Assembly: GCF_000330505.1 (NCBI RefSeq)
Contig: NW_004443692.1
Coordinates: 36,560 to 100,559 of the forward strand
Direction of reading: 5' to 3'
Length of the DNA: 64,000 bases
Source: Entamoeba invadens IP1
Lineage: Eukaryota > Evosea > Mastigamoebida > Endamoebidae
Shown: in pieces, positions 63,039-64,000 of the stretch
Layout: every line of letters starts with the position of its first letter
How positions within the stretch are numbered: position 1 is the first letter of the stretch
Translations under genes and position numbers: made by a program
Notes under the pieces: generated by a model
The model's input: only the letters and a program-made list of their open reading frames with translations
Database searches by the model: none
Told to the model about the DNA's origin: nothing

Positions 63039-64000
63039 CAATACTTTTATTTTGGAGTTCTCAAGTTCATTTCATGGTTGTATCTAGTGTTGTTCTTTAA
63101 ACTAGTTGTAATAATTATTTTTACTATGTTTTAATAATTTGTTTTTCATTAATTTGTCTTCAAAATACTTAATAACACTTCTTTGTGTTTCAACTGAAAT
63201 GTAAAACAATTAATTTATTATTATTTAACTATTAATTTATTGTATTTTTTAATTCACCAAGAATATTTATTTCACAGTCATTTACTATCAAATAACTCAA
63301 GATCATTCAGTAATATCGAAATTATTATATTAGGGCATACTAGTGGATGGACATCTATCCACTGGATAAGCGTCCATCCAGTGGATACACGCTTTTTTGC
63401 TGGATACAAATATATTTTAGTAAAATAAAGTCAATTTTGTCATTAAAAAAAAAGCATTTATTTTAAAATAATAAAAATTTTTTTAAAAAATAATATCACC
63501 AAATGTTGTCATCTGCCACATTACTACGTTATTATTATCATTCAATATGTAATTATGATACTTTTATTAACATTTTTTTTAATTTAACATTTTTTTTAAT
63601 TTACACGCTAATTTATTCATATTATCGTTAATTTTTTACTTAATTGAATACATTTATTTCAATTAAATTTGTTCGTTAATATTTGCTCCTTATTAAAAAA
63701 ATAACTCGTTAAATAACATACTAAAAATATCAAAACAAAACTGTTTTTTAAATTGTTTTTTATAGCGGTATCAGATAAACGATCTTGTTAATGATACATT
63801 GTAATGATAAGTAATTTACACTACGATCTACAAAATGTATTCCGATATTCCAAGTATAGTTTTATGTTGGTAGTTGAATTAAAAGTATACTAAAACAAAA
63901 AATAGAGAACTTGAAATAAAATTGGGTTATTTTTTTCAAAATTTTGGGAGATCGTCCTAAAAAGTTGCTGTGGATGGATCGATTTCGGTGGATGCGTTAA
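63039..64000. other. Terminal intergenic region with clustered inverted repeats
   Basis: AT-rich. At 63341-63405 a cluster of TGGAT/ATCCA words forms nested inverted repeats, and similar words recur at the window end (about 63970-63995). No gene seen. Confidence 0.55.
63341..63405. repeat. Cluster of TGGAT/ATCCA inverted repeats
   Basis: AGTGGATGGAC (about 63342-63352) faces GTCCATCCAGT (about 63372-63382) across a spacer holding ATCCACTGGAT, itself a near palindrome. Another TGGATAC word follows near 63401. It could be a transposon end or a protein-binding array. Confidence 0.6.

Noticed and set aside
1..64000. CRISPR arrays, tRNA arrays, rRNA, LINE/SINE elements
   Set aside because: None seen on either strand by eye; no regular direct repeats, tRNA cloverleaf or reverse-transcriptase motifs were found.

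Overview
The window reads as a piece of nuclear genome from an amoeba of the genus Entamoeba. Intergenic DNA is very AT-rich. Genes are compact and mostly intronless, and the few introns are short, nearly always begin GTTTGT and end TAG or CAG. The gene families are typical of the genus: a giant Cys-rich transmembrane kinase, a BspA-like leucine-rich repeat protein, kinase-SH2 and ankyrin-kinase proteins, RhoGAP, ArfGAP and TBC regulators. Three non-coding elements with terminal inverted repeats and TA duplications are present and no LINE or SINE was recognised. That fits the DNA-transposon-rich species (E. invadens or E. moshkovskii type) better than E. histolytica; this is inference.

Layout. 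1-6.8 kb: two unrecognised genes, a divergent Hsp70-like protein, an atypical Ras-like GTPase and a CstF-77/Rna14 homologue. 7.3-12.8 kb: SUMO, a family 2 glycoside hydrolase of bacterial type, a PP2A/PP4-like phosphatase and a kinase with an N-terminal kinase-like segment. 13.2-18.6 kb: a 1793-residue transmembrane kinase. 19-30.5 kb: bZIP factor, Mut7-C protein, deoxyhypusine synthase, glycogen debranching enzyme (two exons), proteasome ATPase Rpt6 and an LCAT-like lipase. 30.5-33.4 kb: a 3 kb gene-poor stretch with a mariner-like element. 33.5-46 kb: a second atypical GTPase, a Sec1/Munc18 protein whose two 5' exons were recovered by hand, a four-exon ankyrin-kinase, RhoGAP with a beta-propeller-like tail, a TLDc-like protein, a ZIP zinc transporter and an ankyrin protein. 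46-64 kb: a broken-frame TBC protein, a pseudokinase, AP-1 mu, a gene desert with a second inverted-repeat element, the LRR protein, a beta-CASP nuclease, a BAR-PH-ArfGAP-ankyrin protein, an unrecognised gene and a pseudokinase-SH2 protein.

The genes do not form operons. Two themes recur. One is signalling and membrane traffic: five kinase or pseudokinase genes, two Ras-like GTPases, Rho, Arf and Rab GAPs, an SM protein and an adaptin. The other is core RNA and protein metabolism: CstF-77, a CPSF73/INTS11-type nuclease, Mut7-C, SUMO, Rpt6, deoxyhypusine synthase. Splice sites were placed by eye from the GTTTGT rule, reading-frame continuity and family conservation; no transcript or database evidence was available.
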